A stretch of DNA of 64,000 nt from Fibrella forsythiae (lineage in GTDB: Bacteria > Bacteroidota > Bacteroidia > Cytophagales > Spirosomataceae), in the NCBI RefSeq assembly GCF_017353175.1, contig NZ_JAFMYW010000001.1, positions 124,001 to 188,000 of the forward strand, read 5' to 3'. Under the pieces are notes generated by a model. The model made no database searches, had not been told where the DNA came from, and was given only the letters and a program-made list of their open reading frames with translations. Shown here piece after piece: positions 1 to 8,525 of this stretch. The translations under genes were made by a program, and so were the position numbers. Positions within the stretch are counted from its first letter, which is position 1. Each line of letters starts with the position of its first letter.

Positions 1-209
1 CCGCCGTTCTTGACGGTGCATTTGCCCTTGTAGTGAATCAGCAGCGTACACTGTTCGGCTTGTTCGGGCGAGTGTTCGCACACTTCGATCAACGTATCGA
101 TGACGTATTCGAAGGTATTGACTTCATCGTTGAAGACTACGAGGTTATATACCTCAGTTTCTACAACTTCGTCCATGACAGTCACCTCGGGTTCAAAAAA
201 CGGCATCAT
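1..209 (-). CDS. clpS: ATP-dependent Clp protease adaptor ClpS (3' end cut by window edge)
   Basis: ClpS binds the N-terminal domain of ClpA/ClpC and delivers N-degron substrates to the Clp protease in the cytoplasm. The minus strand reads through an acidic N-terminus, then YNLVVFNDEVNTFEYVI, a Cys-Glu-His stretch, AEQCTLLIHYKGKC and V-K-N-G at the window edge. This is the ClpS core with its substrate-pocket residues (the N-D-E-V-N-T segment and the later H-Y-K-G). Start chosen at ATG 209-207; a second ATG follows directly at 206. About 69 residues are visible and the C-terminal third lies outside the window. It is divergent from the symporter at 315. Sure of the family. Confidence 0.9.
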   Translation of the reverse strand, partial: MMPFFEPEVTVMDEVVETEVYNLVVFNDEVNTFEYVIDTLIEVCEHSPEQAEQCTLLIHYKGKCTVKNG

Positions 210-239
210 AACAACAGAGATTGGTAGTTGATTCTTTGG

Positions 240-247
240 CAAATTTA
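240..247 (-). promoter_or_regulatory. Possible -7 promoter element for clpS
   Basis: On the minus strand this octamer reads TAAATTTG, matching the Bacteroidota -7 consensus TAnnTTTG, about 30 bases upstream of the clpS start. No clear TTG element sits at the expected -33 distance, so this is a partial match only. Confidence 0.3.
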
Positions 248-314
248 CGGAAATTTGACCGGTTATTACCCGTTAAAATAACCCCATCAGCCTGCTAAAA
301 GTTGCCCATTCCGC

Positions 315-1817
315 ATGAATTCAACCATCGCCCTCATTATTCTGATTGCCTATTTTGCCATGCTTATCACGGTGTCGTACTACACCTCAAAGGGGGCAGA
401 TACCAACACTTTCTTCACGGCCAACCGGCAGTCACCCTGGTACCTGGTTGCCTTTGCCATGATCGGTACATCGCTGTCGGGCGTGACGTTTATATCTGTC
501 CCTGGGGCCGTAGGGGGCGTCTTTAAGGGGTTCGAGGGGTATAAAGGGTTCTTTTATTTTCAGGTAGTGCTGGGGTATATTATTGGTTATTACGTCATCG
601 CCACGGTACTCATGCCGATGTACTATCGGCTGAACCTGATTTCAATTTATGGCTACCTGGAAAAGCGGTTCGGGTTCTGGTCATACAAGACCGGTGCGGG
701 CTTTTTCCTGCTGGCCCGTACAGTAGGTTCTGCGGTTCGCCTTTACGTGGCTGCGGGCGTTTTGCAGCTCGCTATCTTCAATGATCTGGGTATTCCGTTC
801 TCGGTATCCGTGGCAATTACCATCCTGCTGATCTGGCTCTATACGTTTAAAGGCGGGGTGAAAACGATCATTATCACAGACACACTGCAGACCACCTTCC
901 TGGTTACAGCCGTAATGCTGACAATCGTTTTGATCTCCCGCGAACTGAATATGAGTTTCAGTCAGGTAACCGCGGCCATCAAAAGCAGCCCGTACTCGCA
1001 GGTGTTTTATTTCGAGAACATCAATGATCCTCGTCACTTTTTAAAGCAGTTTATCTCGGGCATTTTCATCGCCATTGTGATGACCGGTCTGGATCAGGAT
1101 CTGATGCAGAAGAACCTGACCTGCAAGAATATTGGGGAGGCCCAGAAGAATATGTTCTGGTTCACTATTACGCTGACGATTGTCAATTTCATGTTCCTGT
1201 GCCTGGGTGCGCTGCTGTATATCTATGCCACAACGAAAGGCATTGCACTTCCTGCCAAAACCGACGAATTATACCCGTTACTGGCGCTGAATCACTTCGG
1301 GCCGGTTGTCGGTATCACGTTCCTGCTGGGCATCACTGCCGCAACCTACGCCTCCTCTGACTCGGCACTGACGGCCCTGACTACCTCGTTCTGTATCGAC
1401 TTCATGAACGTGGAAAAGAAACCCGAAGTGGAGCGGGCTCGCATCAAACACTGGGTACATATCGGCTTTTCAGTCCTGTTCTGGATCGTCATTGTTATTT
1501 TCAACCGGCTCAATAGTGGTGACGTAATCACGGCAGTTTTTGATCTGGCAGGCTACACCTACGGGCCACTGTTGGGCTTATATTCATTTGGTTTGTTCAA
1601 TAATCGATCCGTTCGAGACAAATTCGTACCAATCGTCTGTGTATTATCGCCCCTGGTTACCTACTACGTTAATGCCCATTCGGCGGCCTGGTTCAATGGC
1701 TACACGTTCAGCTTTGAGCGTCTGTTACTCAACGGATTGTTTACGTATGTCGGCATGTGGCTGCTGTCGTTGAATGTGCCTGTATCAACAGCTGAACCAC
1801 AATCGGCGCTACGATAG
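315..1817 (+). CDS. Sodium:solute symporter (SSF family)
   Basis: A 500-residue inner-membrane protein of 12-13 hydrophobic helices. It would take up a small organic solute with Na+. The N-terminus (about residues 1-25) is a first helix with no cleaved signal. Family marks include a G-T-S-L-S-G-V-T-F segment in helix 2 and an SDSALTALTTSF segment around residues 350-360, the region that carries the sodium site in LeuT-fold SSF proteins. Length is usual for the family. The substrate cannot be read from sequence; sugar, sialic acid or an amino acid are all possible, and no catabolic partner is adjacent. ATG 315 fits the start of helix 1. Confidence 0.88.
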   Translation: MNSTIALIILIAYFAMLITVSYYTSKGADTNTFFTANRQSPWYLVAFAMIGTSLSGVTFISVPGAVGGVFKGFEGYKGFFYFQVVLGYIIGYYVIATVLMPMYYRLNLISIYGYLEKRFGFWSYKTGAGFFLLARTVGSAVRLYVAAGVLQLAIFNDLGIPFSVSVAITILLIWLYTFKGGVKTIIITDTLQTTFLVTAVMLTIVLISRELNMSFSQVTAAIKSSPYSQVFYFENINDPRHFLKQFISGIFIAIVMTGLDQDLMQKNLTCKNIGEAQKNMFWFTITLTIVNFMFLCLGALLYIYATTKGIALPAKTDELYPLLALNHFGPVVGITFLLGITAATYASSDSALTALTTSFCIDFMNVEKKPEVERARIKHWVHIGFSVLFWIVIVIFNRLNSGDVITAVFDLAGYTYGPLLGLYSFGLFNNRSVRDKFVPIVCVLSPLVTYYVNAHSAAWFNGYTFSFERLLLNGLFTYVGMWLLSLNVPVSTAEPQSALR

Positions 1818-1888
1818 GTCAACTAACTTTTTTAGGATGATCGTGTTATTACGTTACTGGTAACCTTTCGTAAACCCGATTATCCGCT

Positions 1889-2689
1889 ATGGTGCGTATT
1901 ATTACTTTCCTGCTAATCCTGACTGGACTTGGCTTTCATTCAGTGTATGGACAGCAGCGAACGCCCCGTAGGCCCAAGAAACCCGTTAACCCGTATCGGC
2001 GGACGTATCAGCAGGGGAAATTCCTTGTCCCTGTCGACTCCACCTCACCACAAATCCCTTTCGTGCATTTTCCGGGTCCGCTGGCGAAGGGGACGAGCCG
2101 GGCTACGCTGGGAGTTACTTTCACTACGTCACCGCGCGACATTACCGAAGAAATTCAGATCAGTATACCGGCCGGTGATCTGATTGTGCTTCACGGTTTA
2201 ACCGATAAACTGGCCCTGACCGGACGGTTTACGTTTCAGTTCCTGCAGAATAATGCGTCAGTGGGGCTTCGGTACAGCACGCCCATCAAAGGCAAGTTCT
2301 ATGGATCGGCAGGTGCCGACGTGGGGGCCTGGTTTGGCTCCCTGCAACTGGCGCAGTTCAATAACCGTGGTTTTGGCATCCAAAGCGCCCCCAACCTGGC
2401 CATCGGCTTCCGGTCATCCCGCAATTTATTGGTTACCGTACGGGGCGAAGTCGACCTGGGGCTGTATTACCGATCCAGGGTGGGGCAAACGGTTAGCGAT
2501 CGCGGCGAGATCCTGCTGAACGGGTATGGAGGAACCGTTACACTAGAGCAGGCCTTTTTTGGACAACGCCACGTAGCGCTTGGTTTCAGGGCACTCTACA
2601 CAAACTTCAACTGGCAGTTCTGGTCGCTCTACGACACCTTCGACCGGAACATCTTCTACCCGGAAGCATTTATTGGTTTCTTTTTATGA
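1889..2689 (+). CDS. Exported beta-barrel-like outer-membrane protein
   Basis: A 266-residue protein with a clear signal peptide (about residues 1-21, ending V-Y-G-Q). A basic, proline-rich segment (RTPRRPKKPVNPYRRTYQ) follows, and then alternating hydrophobic strands and glycine/aromatic turns typical of a small Bacteroidota outer-membrane barrel. No named family recognised. Its stop overlaps the next start (ATGA at 2686), so the two are translationally coupled. The gene at 3995 has the same basic/proline-rich stretch after its signal, so the two barrels may be related. Function unknown. Confidence 0.65.
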   Translation: MVRIITFLLILTGLGFHSVYGQQRTPRRPKKPVNPYRRTYQQGKFLVPVDSTSPQIPFVHFPGPLAKGTSRATLGVTFTTSPRDITEEIQISIPAGDLIVLHGLTDKLALTGRFTFQFLQNNASVGLRYSTPIKGKFYGSAGADVGAWFGSLQLAQFNNRGFGIQSAPNLAIGFRSSRNLLVTVRGEVDLGLYYRSRVGQTVSDRGEILLNGYGGTVTLEQAFFGQRHVALGFRALYTNFNWQFWSLYDTFDRNIFYPEAFIGFFL

Positions 2690-4011
2690 AACCTTACTCA
2701 ACAACTAGCATGACGTTCTCTCGCTTTATCATTTACAGCCTATTCGTTACCTGGGCGGGTTATCTGGCCGGTTGTCGCCCCGGTCTGAACGATACCGTTC
2801 TTATTCCACAGCAACTGACCGACGGCCTGAACGTAGCCGGGGCCAAATTGCTGTATAGCCAAACCCGCAAAGCCTGCGAGGGGGTGTACAGTGTGGCCGA
2901 AGGATCGCCCATTTTTGGTGGCGAGATTGCCGCCAAATGGAGTTACCTGGCGAAAAAGCCTGGCGATACAACCTACTACATGTCGTTGTTTTGCGAACCT
3001 CAGGCTGCGTTTTTCGTGCTGGAGGGACGCCAGATTGGCGATTCATTGGTGTTTGAAGGGTTCTGGCGCCGACTTGTTAATGCCGAAACGGGTACTGCCC
3101 GTTTTGTGGTGGTGGAAGCCAACGGGGCAAGTGCGCTACTGGCACCCGATTGCTGTACAGCTCTAAAAAAAGGACAGGTGATCTTTAAGGGAGTGTATGG
3201 CGATGGCGATGGCGTTAGAAATCAACTGCTGACCCTGACCTATGACCGGCCATTGAACCCAAAAGACTTTCAGATTCTGGCGCATCGGGGAGGCGGGCGT
3301 ACCTCAGATCTGTTGCCTGCCTCGGAAAACAGCGTCGAGATTATCAGGCTGGCCGAGCGGCTTGGTGCAACAGGTGTTGAGATTGATATTCGCCAAACGC
3401 AGGATGGTGTACCCATTATTTACCACGATAACCAGTTGAACCTGCGTTTAACCCAGAAAACAGGTCTGATCGGTGCCGTTGAAAACTACACGTTCGATCA
3501 ACTCGATGCGTTCGTGCGGCTCCGGAACGGCGAAAAAATACCCCGCTTAACACAGGTGCTCGATGCCGTGCTGAACGAGACGAATCTGCAAACCGTTTGG
3601 CTCGATTCGAAAGATGTGCGTGATATGGATCTGATTCGAACCATTCAGCAGACCTATCAGCAGCGCGCCAGCCAGCAGGGACGAAAACTGACAATTTACA
3701 TTGGTCTGCCTGCTGAAGAACGAGTGGCTCAATTTGAGGCCCTGCCAGATCATGCACAGTTACAATCGATCTGCGAACTTGACACAAGCGTTGCCCGGCG
3801 CATCAACGCCAAGGTGTGGGCACCTCGCTGGACGCTTGGCGAACAGATTCCATCAACATTGGCCATGCAACAACAGGGTCGCAAGGTGTTTATCTGGACG
3901 CTCGACGTACCTGAGTTTATACAACAGTTTGTGCAGAACGACACCTTCGATGGCATCCTTTCCAACTATGCGCCAATTGTGGCCTACTACCATTATGTAC
4001 ACCAACAATAG
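2686..4011 (+). CDS. Glycerophosphodiester phosphodiesterase family lipoprotein
   Basis: GDPD enzymes cleave glycerophosphodiesters to glycerol-3-phosphate and an alcohol. The 441-residue product starts with a lipoprotein signal (hydrophobic stretch then L-A-G-C near residue 28), so it should be anchored on a membrane surface. Residues about 30-190 form a region not recognised. The catalytic domain starts near residue 197 with the H-R-G-G motif, then A-S-E-N-S, G-V-E-I-D-I near 231 and Y-H-D near 246, which are the metal-binding and acid-base residues. The C-terminal Trp-Thr-Leu-Asp segment is also family-like. ATG 2710 is an alternative start nearer the signal. Overlaps its upstream neighbour by four bases. 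Confidence 0.82.
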   Translation: MKPYSTTSMTFSRFIIYSLFVTWAGYLAGCRPGLNDTVLIPQQLTDGLNVAGAKLLYSQTRKACEGVYSVAEGSPIFGGEIAAKWSYLAKKPGDTTYYMSLFCEPQAAFFVLEGRQIGDSLVFEGFWRRLVNAETGTARFVVVEANGASALLAPDCCTALKKGQVIFKGVYGDGDGVRNQLLTLTYDRPLNPKDFQILAHRGGGRTSDLLPASENSVEIIRLAERLGATGVEIDIRQTQDGVPIIYHDNQLNLRLTQKTGLIGAVENYTFDQLDAFVRLRNGEKIPRLTQVLDAVLNETNLQTVWLDSKDVRDMDLIRTIQQTYQQRASQQGRKLTIYIGLPAEERVAQFEALPDHAQLQSICELDTSVARRINAKVWAPRWTLGEQIPSTLAMQQQGRKVFIWTLDVPEFIQQFVQNDTFDGILSNYAPIVAYYHYVHQQ

Positions 4012-4777
4012 AAACTGGATGGGTAGCTGGTCAGTTGTCTTACTGCTTTGGCTCAGTGTCACTACGCTGGCTCTTGCCCAGCAACAGCAGCCAACTCCCT
4101 CTCCGAAAAAAAATGATAAAAAGTCAGTACGTGCCAGGCGGCCTCGTCGACCGCAGCCCGTTATAAATGCTTATAAACCAGCGTTTACCCGAAAAGGAGC
4201 TCCCCGGAAGTTGAGTCCTGACCAACTCTGGGATGCCAAACCTGATTCGACACGCCCAAACAGAGGGCCGTTCAGATTGCTGGTGTATGCCAGCACCGGC
4301 ACATCGGTCTATTCGGCACCTATCCGCACGCCTGGCAGCCTGTCAGACGAACACCAGAACCGCTGGTCGGCGCCGATCTCGTTACGCGTGATGTGGCAAA
4401 CAGATCACCGCTTACGGTTGGGCGTTGAAACTGGTTTCGTGAACATGTATTCGTATTCGGGAACCGCCAACGACCAGGTTGCCCGGGTACGTGTCTCGGC
4501 CATTCCCATCCTCGCTGTTTTTTCAATGTCGGTGGTGAAGCGCTTTGCATTATATGCTGGTACAGGCCCCTATCTGATCAACTCGCACCTCGATTATGGT
4601 GGTGTTACCCGGGGCAGTACGTTCAGTATTGGCTGGATGGCTGCCGGCACCTATACGCAGCCGATTTCCAGGAATCTGGGCATTGCTGCTGAAGTAAAAT
4701 GGTACGATGCCACTCAAACCGACGATGCCTGCCTGATGCTTCAGGCAACGCTTGTCTGGCGGGCCCTGACCTGGTAA
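3995..4777 (+). CDS. Exported beta-barrel-like protein
   Basis: About 260 residues. I chose ATG 3995 (or ATG 4019) because a signal peptide ending in A-L-A-Q follows directly. The open frame runs further upstream but that part is antisense-like shadow inside the GDPD gene. After the signal come a Q/P-rich patch and a basic run (R-A-R-R-P-R-R-P), then beta-strand-rich sequence ending in an aromatic/hydrophobic C-terminus, as in outer-membrane barrels. It overlaps the end of the GDPD gene by 17 bases, so the three genes from 1889 probably form one operon. Function unknown. Confidence 0.6.
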   Translation: MYTNNRNWMGSWSVVLLLWLSVTTLALAQQQQPTPSPKKNDKKSVRARRPRRPQPVINAYKPAFTRKGAPRKLSPDQLWDAKPDSTRPNRGPFRLLVYASTGTSVYSAPIRTPGSLSDEHQNRWSAPISLRVMWQTDHRLRLGVETGFVNMYSYSGTANDQVARVRVSAIPILAVFSMSVVKRFALYAGTGPYLINSHLDYGGVTRGSTFSIGWMAAGTYTQPISRNLGIAAEVKWYDATQTDDACLMLQATLVWRALTW

Positions 4778-4791
4778 AAAGTAGTCATAAG

Positions 4792-4859
4792 TTTCAGGGA
4801 TTCAAGTGCACTACAACAGCACCACCTTGCTAATCAGCAGCGCACCTGAATCCCTGAAA
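4792..4859. repeat. Intergenic inverted repeat, 18-bp arms
   Basis: Arms 4792-4809 and 4842-4859 pair at 17 of 18 positions around a 32-base loop, 14 bases after the stop at 4777 and 20 bases before the next start. A terminator is likely, though there is no long T-run. Confidence 0.6.
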
Positions 4860-4879
4860 GTTAAAACCTGAATTATATC

Positions 4880-5722
4880 TTGGACGCTCCAATTTTAGCT
4901 TTTCTTGCTGATACACAAGCTCCTATGTGGATAGAAGCTTTGTTTTTAAAACAGCGTAATAATGTGAAGGCCACACAGGCGATCTTTCGCGAAATCCTGA
5001 AACGGTGCCCGGAAACGCTTTACTGGCTGGGCGATGTGGTTGTGCTGGGCTACAAAAACGGAGCCTGGCCTATGGTCGATACGTTTCTGGCAAACTGCGA
5101 AGAAGCCGGCATTGACGTGAAGGCCATTATGGGCAATCATGATGTAATGGGACGACCGAAGAAAGGACAGCGGAATTTCCAGAAACGGTTTCCAGACCAC
5201 GTGCCTACGGGCTATGCGCACGTTACCGACGGCGTGGGCGTCATCTTGTTGAACTCGAACTTTAGCACCCTTACGCTGGATCAGCAAAAGCAACAGCAGG
5301 CATTTTACGAGGACACCCTACGTACCTACGACGACGACCCCGACATAAAATCGGTTATCGTCACTACTCACTACGCGCCTTTTTCAAACAGCCGGCTCGT
5401 GGGGTCGAGCAAACCGGTACAGCAACGCTTCGTTGCACCGTATCAGGCATCAAAAAAAGCTAAACTATTCATAACGGGCCATGCGCATGCGTTTGAGAAG
5501 TTTGAAGTGGGCGGCAAGGTGTTTCTGGTCATTGGTGGCGGGGGCGGACTAAAACAGCCGTTACACACGAATCCGTTCAAATTCGAAGATCGTGCACTCG
5601 AGTACAAGCCGATGTTCCACTACCTGACCGTTTGGCGCGAAGAAGAGAACCTGCACGTCTGCTCGCATCGACTCACAGACGATCAAAAAGGGTTTGAGGA
5701 TGGATATGGCTTTGTAGTCTAA
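4880..5722 (+). CDS. Calcineurin-like metallophosphoesterase
   Basis: A 280-residue cytoplasmic phosphoesterase with the di-metal motifs in order: L-A-D-T-Q near residue 11, L-G-D-V near 51, G-N-H-D near 86, T-H-Y near 163 and G-H-A-H-A near 200. The first motif has Gln where many members have His, as in some class III members. Substrate unknown; a nucleotide or phosphoprotein is possible. The start is TTG 4880: the frame is closed by a stop at 4862, and the first ATG (4925) would delete the first metal motif. Not clearly linked to neighbours. Confidence 0.82.
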   Translation: MDAPILAFLADTQAPMWIEALFLKQRNNVKATQAIFREILKRCPETLYWLGDVVVLGYKNGAWPMVDTFLANCEEAGIDVKAIMGNHDVMGRPKKGQRNFQKRFPDHVPTGYAHVTDGVGVILLNSNFSTLTLDQQKQQQAFYEDTLRTYDDDPDIKSVIVTTHYAPFSNSRLVGSSKPVQQRFVAPYQASKKAKLFITGHAHAFEKFEVGGKVFLVIGGGGGLKQPLHTNPFKFEDRALEYKPMFHYLTVWREEENLHVCSHRLTDDQKGFEDGYGFVV

Positions 5723-5762
5723 AGTAGATTAGCTTCGTTGAGAAGAACGAACATTAAACGCC

Positions 5763-6683
5763 ATGCGCCTTATCTATCTGTTCAGTACGCTGTTGATCCT
5801 GGCGGCTGGTTCCCTGCGTGCGCAGGCATTTATGCCTCTGTGGCCAGCCGGTAAAATGCCAAACACCAAGGGGATGCGGTTAACGGATAGTATTGCTAAT
5901 GAGCGGATATACAGGGTCGGAACGCCGGGGATGTATACGTTCTTTCCGTCGATACAGGAGAATAAAGGTGCAGCGGTTGTCATTTGCCCCGGTGGCGGAT
6001 ACGAACGCCTGGCCTATATTATCAGTGGGCAGCAACTGGCTAAGTGGTTCAACACAATGGGTATCAGCGCATTCGTGCTCAACTATCGGTTGCCCAACTC
6101 ACCTGATCTGATACAGCGTGAACTGGGACCATTGCAGGATGCCCAGCGGGCGATGCAGGTCATTCGGGCTAATGCACAGAAATGGGGAATAAGGCCCGAC
6201 AAAATCGGAATCCAGGGTACGTCGGCTGGCGGGCATCTGGCGGCGTTATTAGGCACCTCAACCAGCAACATAGCCGCGATTGGTGACTCCATCAGCCGCC
6301 TTCCAGTTCGTCCCGATTTCATGATTCTGGTTTCCCCGGTCATAACCATGGGGCAGTATGCCCATGCGGGAAGCCGGAAAAACCTGCTGGGCCCAAACCC
6401 GTCGGCCGACCAGCTGAAAACGTACTCGCTGGAGAACGCAGTAACCGCCTCAACACCACCGTGTTTTCTGGTCCATGCGTTCAATGATACGGGCGTCGAC
6501 CAGCGCAATAGCCTGTTATTTTATCAGGCGCTTGTCGATATGAAGGTATCGTCAAGTCTGCATACATTTCCGCAGGGGGCGCATGCCATCGCACTCCGTA
6601 ACAATCCCGGCTCTACTCAGCAATGGGTTACCTTATGTGAAAGCTGGTTGCGGGAGATGAATTTCCTGACCGACACAAAGTAG
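5763..6683 (+). CDS. Exported alpha/beta hydrolase (acetyl-esterase type)
   Basis: A 306-residue secreted esterase. The signal peptide covers about residues 1-20 (L-R-A-Q). The fold marks are the oxyanion segment C-P-G-G-G-Y near 78, the nucleophile elbow G-T-S-A-G-G (Ser about 154), and a late His in G-A-H-A. This pattern belongs to BD-FAE/acetylxylan-esterase-like hydrolases that remove acetyl groups from plant polysaccharides. It lies tail-to-tail with the pectin-degradation genes on the other strand, so acetylated pectin or xylan is a reasonable substrate by context only. Confidence 0.8.
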   Translation: MRLIYLFSTLLILAAGSLRAQAFMPLWPAGKMPNTKGMRLTDSIANERIYRVGTPGMYTFFPSIQENKGAAVVICPGGGYERLAYIISGQQLAKWFNTMGISAFVLNYRLPNSPDLIQRELGPLQDAQRAMQVIRANAQKWGIRPDKIGIQGTSAGGHLAALLGTSTSNIAAIGDSISRLPVRPDFMILVSPVITMGQYAHAGSRKNLLGPNPSADQLKTYSLENAVTASTPPCFLVHAFNDTGVDQRNSLLFYQALVDMKVSSSLHTFPQGAHAIALRNNPGSTQQWVTLCESWLREMNFLTDTK

Positions 6684-6693
6684 TGTAGAATAC

Positions 6694-7487
6694 TTACTGG
6701 CCAGTTGCCGGTGCTGGTCCGATGCGAAACCAGTCGAAATCGGCGTAGCCTGAATCGTTAATCTGCGTGGTTCTTGTGCAGAAAATGCCCATTTTGGCTC
6801 CGATCCAGCGGCCAACTTCAGCCCGAAATTCGCTGCCCGCCTTTGCAAAAACTTGACCGTCTGTGCTGTAAATGTTGGGTCAAGTTCGTGGCCGTCGTAG
6901 ACATTAACCCCTTTGTCAAGCACCTGTTGGCCACTGATACTTCGCTTTTTAACCGTGAGTATGCTTTTGATGCCGGCCCGGCTGCCAGCTCAGCCATGAA
7001 CCAGGTACGTTTGCCCGTCATCATCCCACAAGGGGCAGGGATCAATTAACCCTTTGCCTGCTTCGACCAGCACAGGTGCCGACCATGGGCCCGCAGGATT
7101 GGTTGCCTTGGTAAGGTAAATGCCAAAGTCTGGGTCGGGGTTAGACGTAAAATTCGTTCTGGTGGTATCGCATAGCGGGAGCCCAAACCCCATTGCCATG
7201 TTGCGTTTTCTCGAAGTGCTCAATCGGCGGCTGACGTTTCAGGGCATGCCCGGATCAGCATCGAAACTAGACGCAACCAGGTAAAAATCGTTGTCTGCCC
7301 GGTAAACATCGGGATCGGAGTAGTCGGCGTTGAGAACCGGATTCTTAAAGGAGCGTTTGCCCAAATAGGAAACTCACACACGCCAAATCGGCCCTTGCAA
7401 TGCCTGGTCGACGTTATGCAGATTGGGCTGAGCACAGATAGCGTGGCTCAGGCAAGCAATCAGCACACACAGAGAAAGGCGATTCAC
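6694..7487 (-). pseudogene. Decayed glycoside hydrolase family 43 gene
   Basis: The minus strand holds pieces of a GH43 arabinofuranosidase/xylosidase in several frames. From GTG 7487 there is an intact signal peptide (ending I-C-A-Q), then a stop. The GH43 N-terminus NPVLNADYSDPDVYRADNDF follows in another frame near 7350-7290, ending at a second stop. Around 7160-7020 come F-G-I-Y-L-T-K-A and LIDPCPLWDDDGQTYLVHG. Then there is an abrupt join to the C-terminal domain (G-R-W-I-G-A-K, G-Y-A-D-F-D-W-F-R) ending at TAA 6696-6694. At about 790 bp it is roughly half the usual length, so frameshifts and an internal deletion have destroyed it. It is the third gene of the pectin operon. Confidence 0.85.
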
Positions 7488-7509
7488 GGCAGCGAAAGTG
7501 AAAAATGAG

Positions 7510-8508
7510 CTAAGGTAACCAGGCTGATGTACCCGAAAAGATGGTTGCCAGCGTAAAACGTTGGGCTTCTTTGGCCGTAAGCTGCTTCGACCAGGTTACC
7601 CGCTTTGACTTGTCGCCGCCCGGCCCGGTGCTCTTGAACTCAGCGTAAAGGGCGGTTTTTTCGTTCATCGGGTTACGCCAGTTGTCCCAGCCTTCCGGTA
7701 CAATATGACTGCCCATGTCGGTACGAATAAAGACCGTCTTAGCGTGTGGCCGCCATGGACGCCCCAGGAACACCTTCCTGGCCGTCTCGCTGGCGATGAG
7801 CTTACAATCGAGGAAAACAAACCCAAAGCGCTGATAGGCTGGCGTGGCCGCCGCCGTGATATACGAATCGGAGAGACTTTTAATGGTGCACGATTGAAAG
7901 ACGGACATTGATTTTCCGAAGATGAAATCGGTTGTCCCTTCAATCCAGCAGTTGTCGTAATACTGTCGACTGCCTTCTGCGGCGGCAAACAACGTATCCT
8001 GATTGCCGAGCAGTATACAGTTTCTGCAGACAAACCGGTCGCCTTCGACATGTAGGGCAACGGCTTGCCCGACGCGGCCAGCCGTGTTTCTGATGGTCAG
8101 GTTTTCGAGAATGATATCGGGGGCGTCAACCAGCACCACGTAGGAGGTGTAGGTGCTGAATTTGTCTTTACCCGTTGCGTCTTTCCCCGCAGGATACGCC
8201 TTGCCCGAGAAATCATCGCCCGTGATGATAACACCCGCTTTGCTTTCGCCAATGATATGAATAGTTGGTTTCCAGGATGGAATCACGAGCTTTTCGGCGT
8301 AGATGCCGTTTCGCAAGTAGAGTGTGACACGTACCTGAGAGTGGTCGCGGAAGGCGTTAATGGCTTCCTGTATCGTTTTGAACTGACCACTGCCGTCAGC
8401 GGCAACGGTAAACGAAGCTGGGTACGTTGCCGATGTTGGTGTTGTGGTCTGAGCTGCCAACTTCGTTGAACAGGCAAACAGACACAAAAGCAGCAGGAAT
8501 CTGACCAT
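7510..8508 (-). CDS. Pectinesterase (carbohydrate esterase family 8)
   Basis: Removes methyl esters from pectin, preparing it for polygalacturonase. The protein has 332 residues with a signal peptide (about 1-20, ending L-A-A-Q), so it is periplasmic or surface-exposed. CE8 marks are all present: D-G-S-G-Q-F-K-T-I-Q near 38-47, the catalytic Asp in G-N-Q-D-T (171), the second Asp in T-T-D-F-I-F-G (194), and the L-G-R-P-W substrate motif near 249-252. It lies 17 bases after the GH28 gene and 22 bases before the GH43 remnant in transcription order, forming one operon. Confidence 0.93.
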   Translation of the reverse strand: MVRFLLLLCLFACSTKLAAQTTTPTSATYPASFTVAADGSGQFKTIQEAINAFRDHSQVRVTLYLRNGIYAEKLVIPSWKPTIHIIGESKAGVIITGDDFSGKAYPAGKDATGKDKFSTYTSYVVLVDAPDIILENLTIRNTAGRVGQAVALHVEGDRFVCRNCILLGNQDTLFAAAEGSRQYYDNCWIEGTTDFIFGKSMSVFQSCTIKSLSDSYITAAATPAYQRFGFVFLDCKLIASETARKVFLGRPWRPHAKTVFIRTDMGSHIVPEGWDNWRNPMNEKTALYAEFKSTGPGGDKSKRVTWSKQLTAKEAQRFTLATIFSGTSAWLP

Positions 8509-8525
8509 GAGTGACGATCGGGCGT

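Noticed and set aside
3701-3994. Longer start for the barrel gene at 3995
   Set aside because: The extra 98 residues overlap the GDPD gene out of frame, and the signal peptide begins only at 3995 or 4019.
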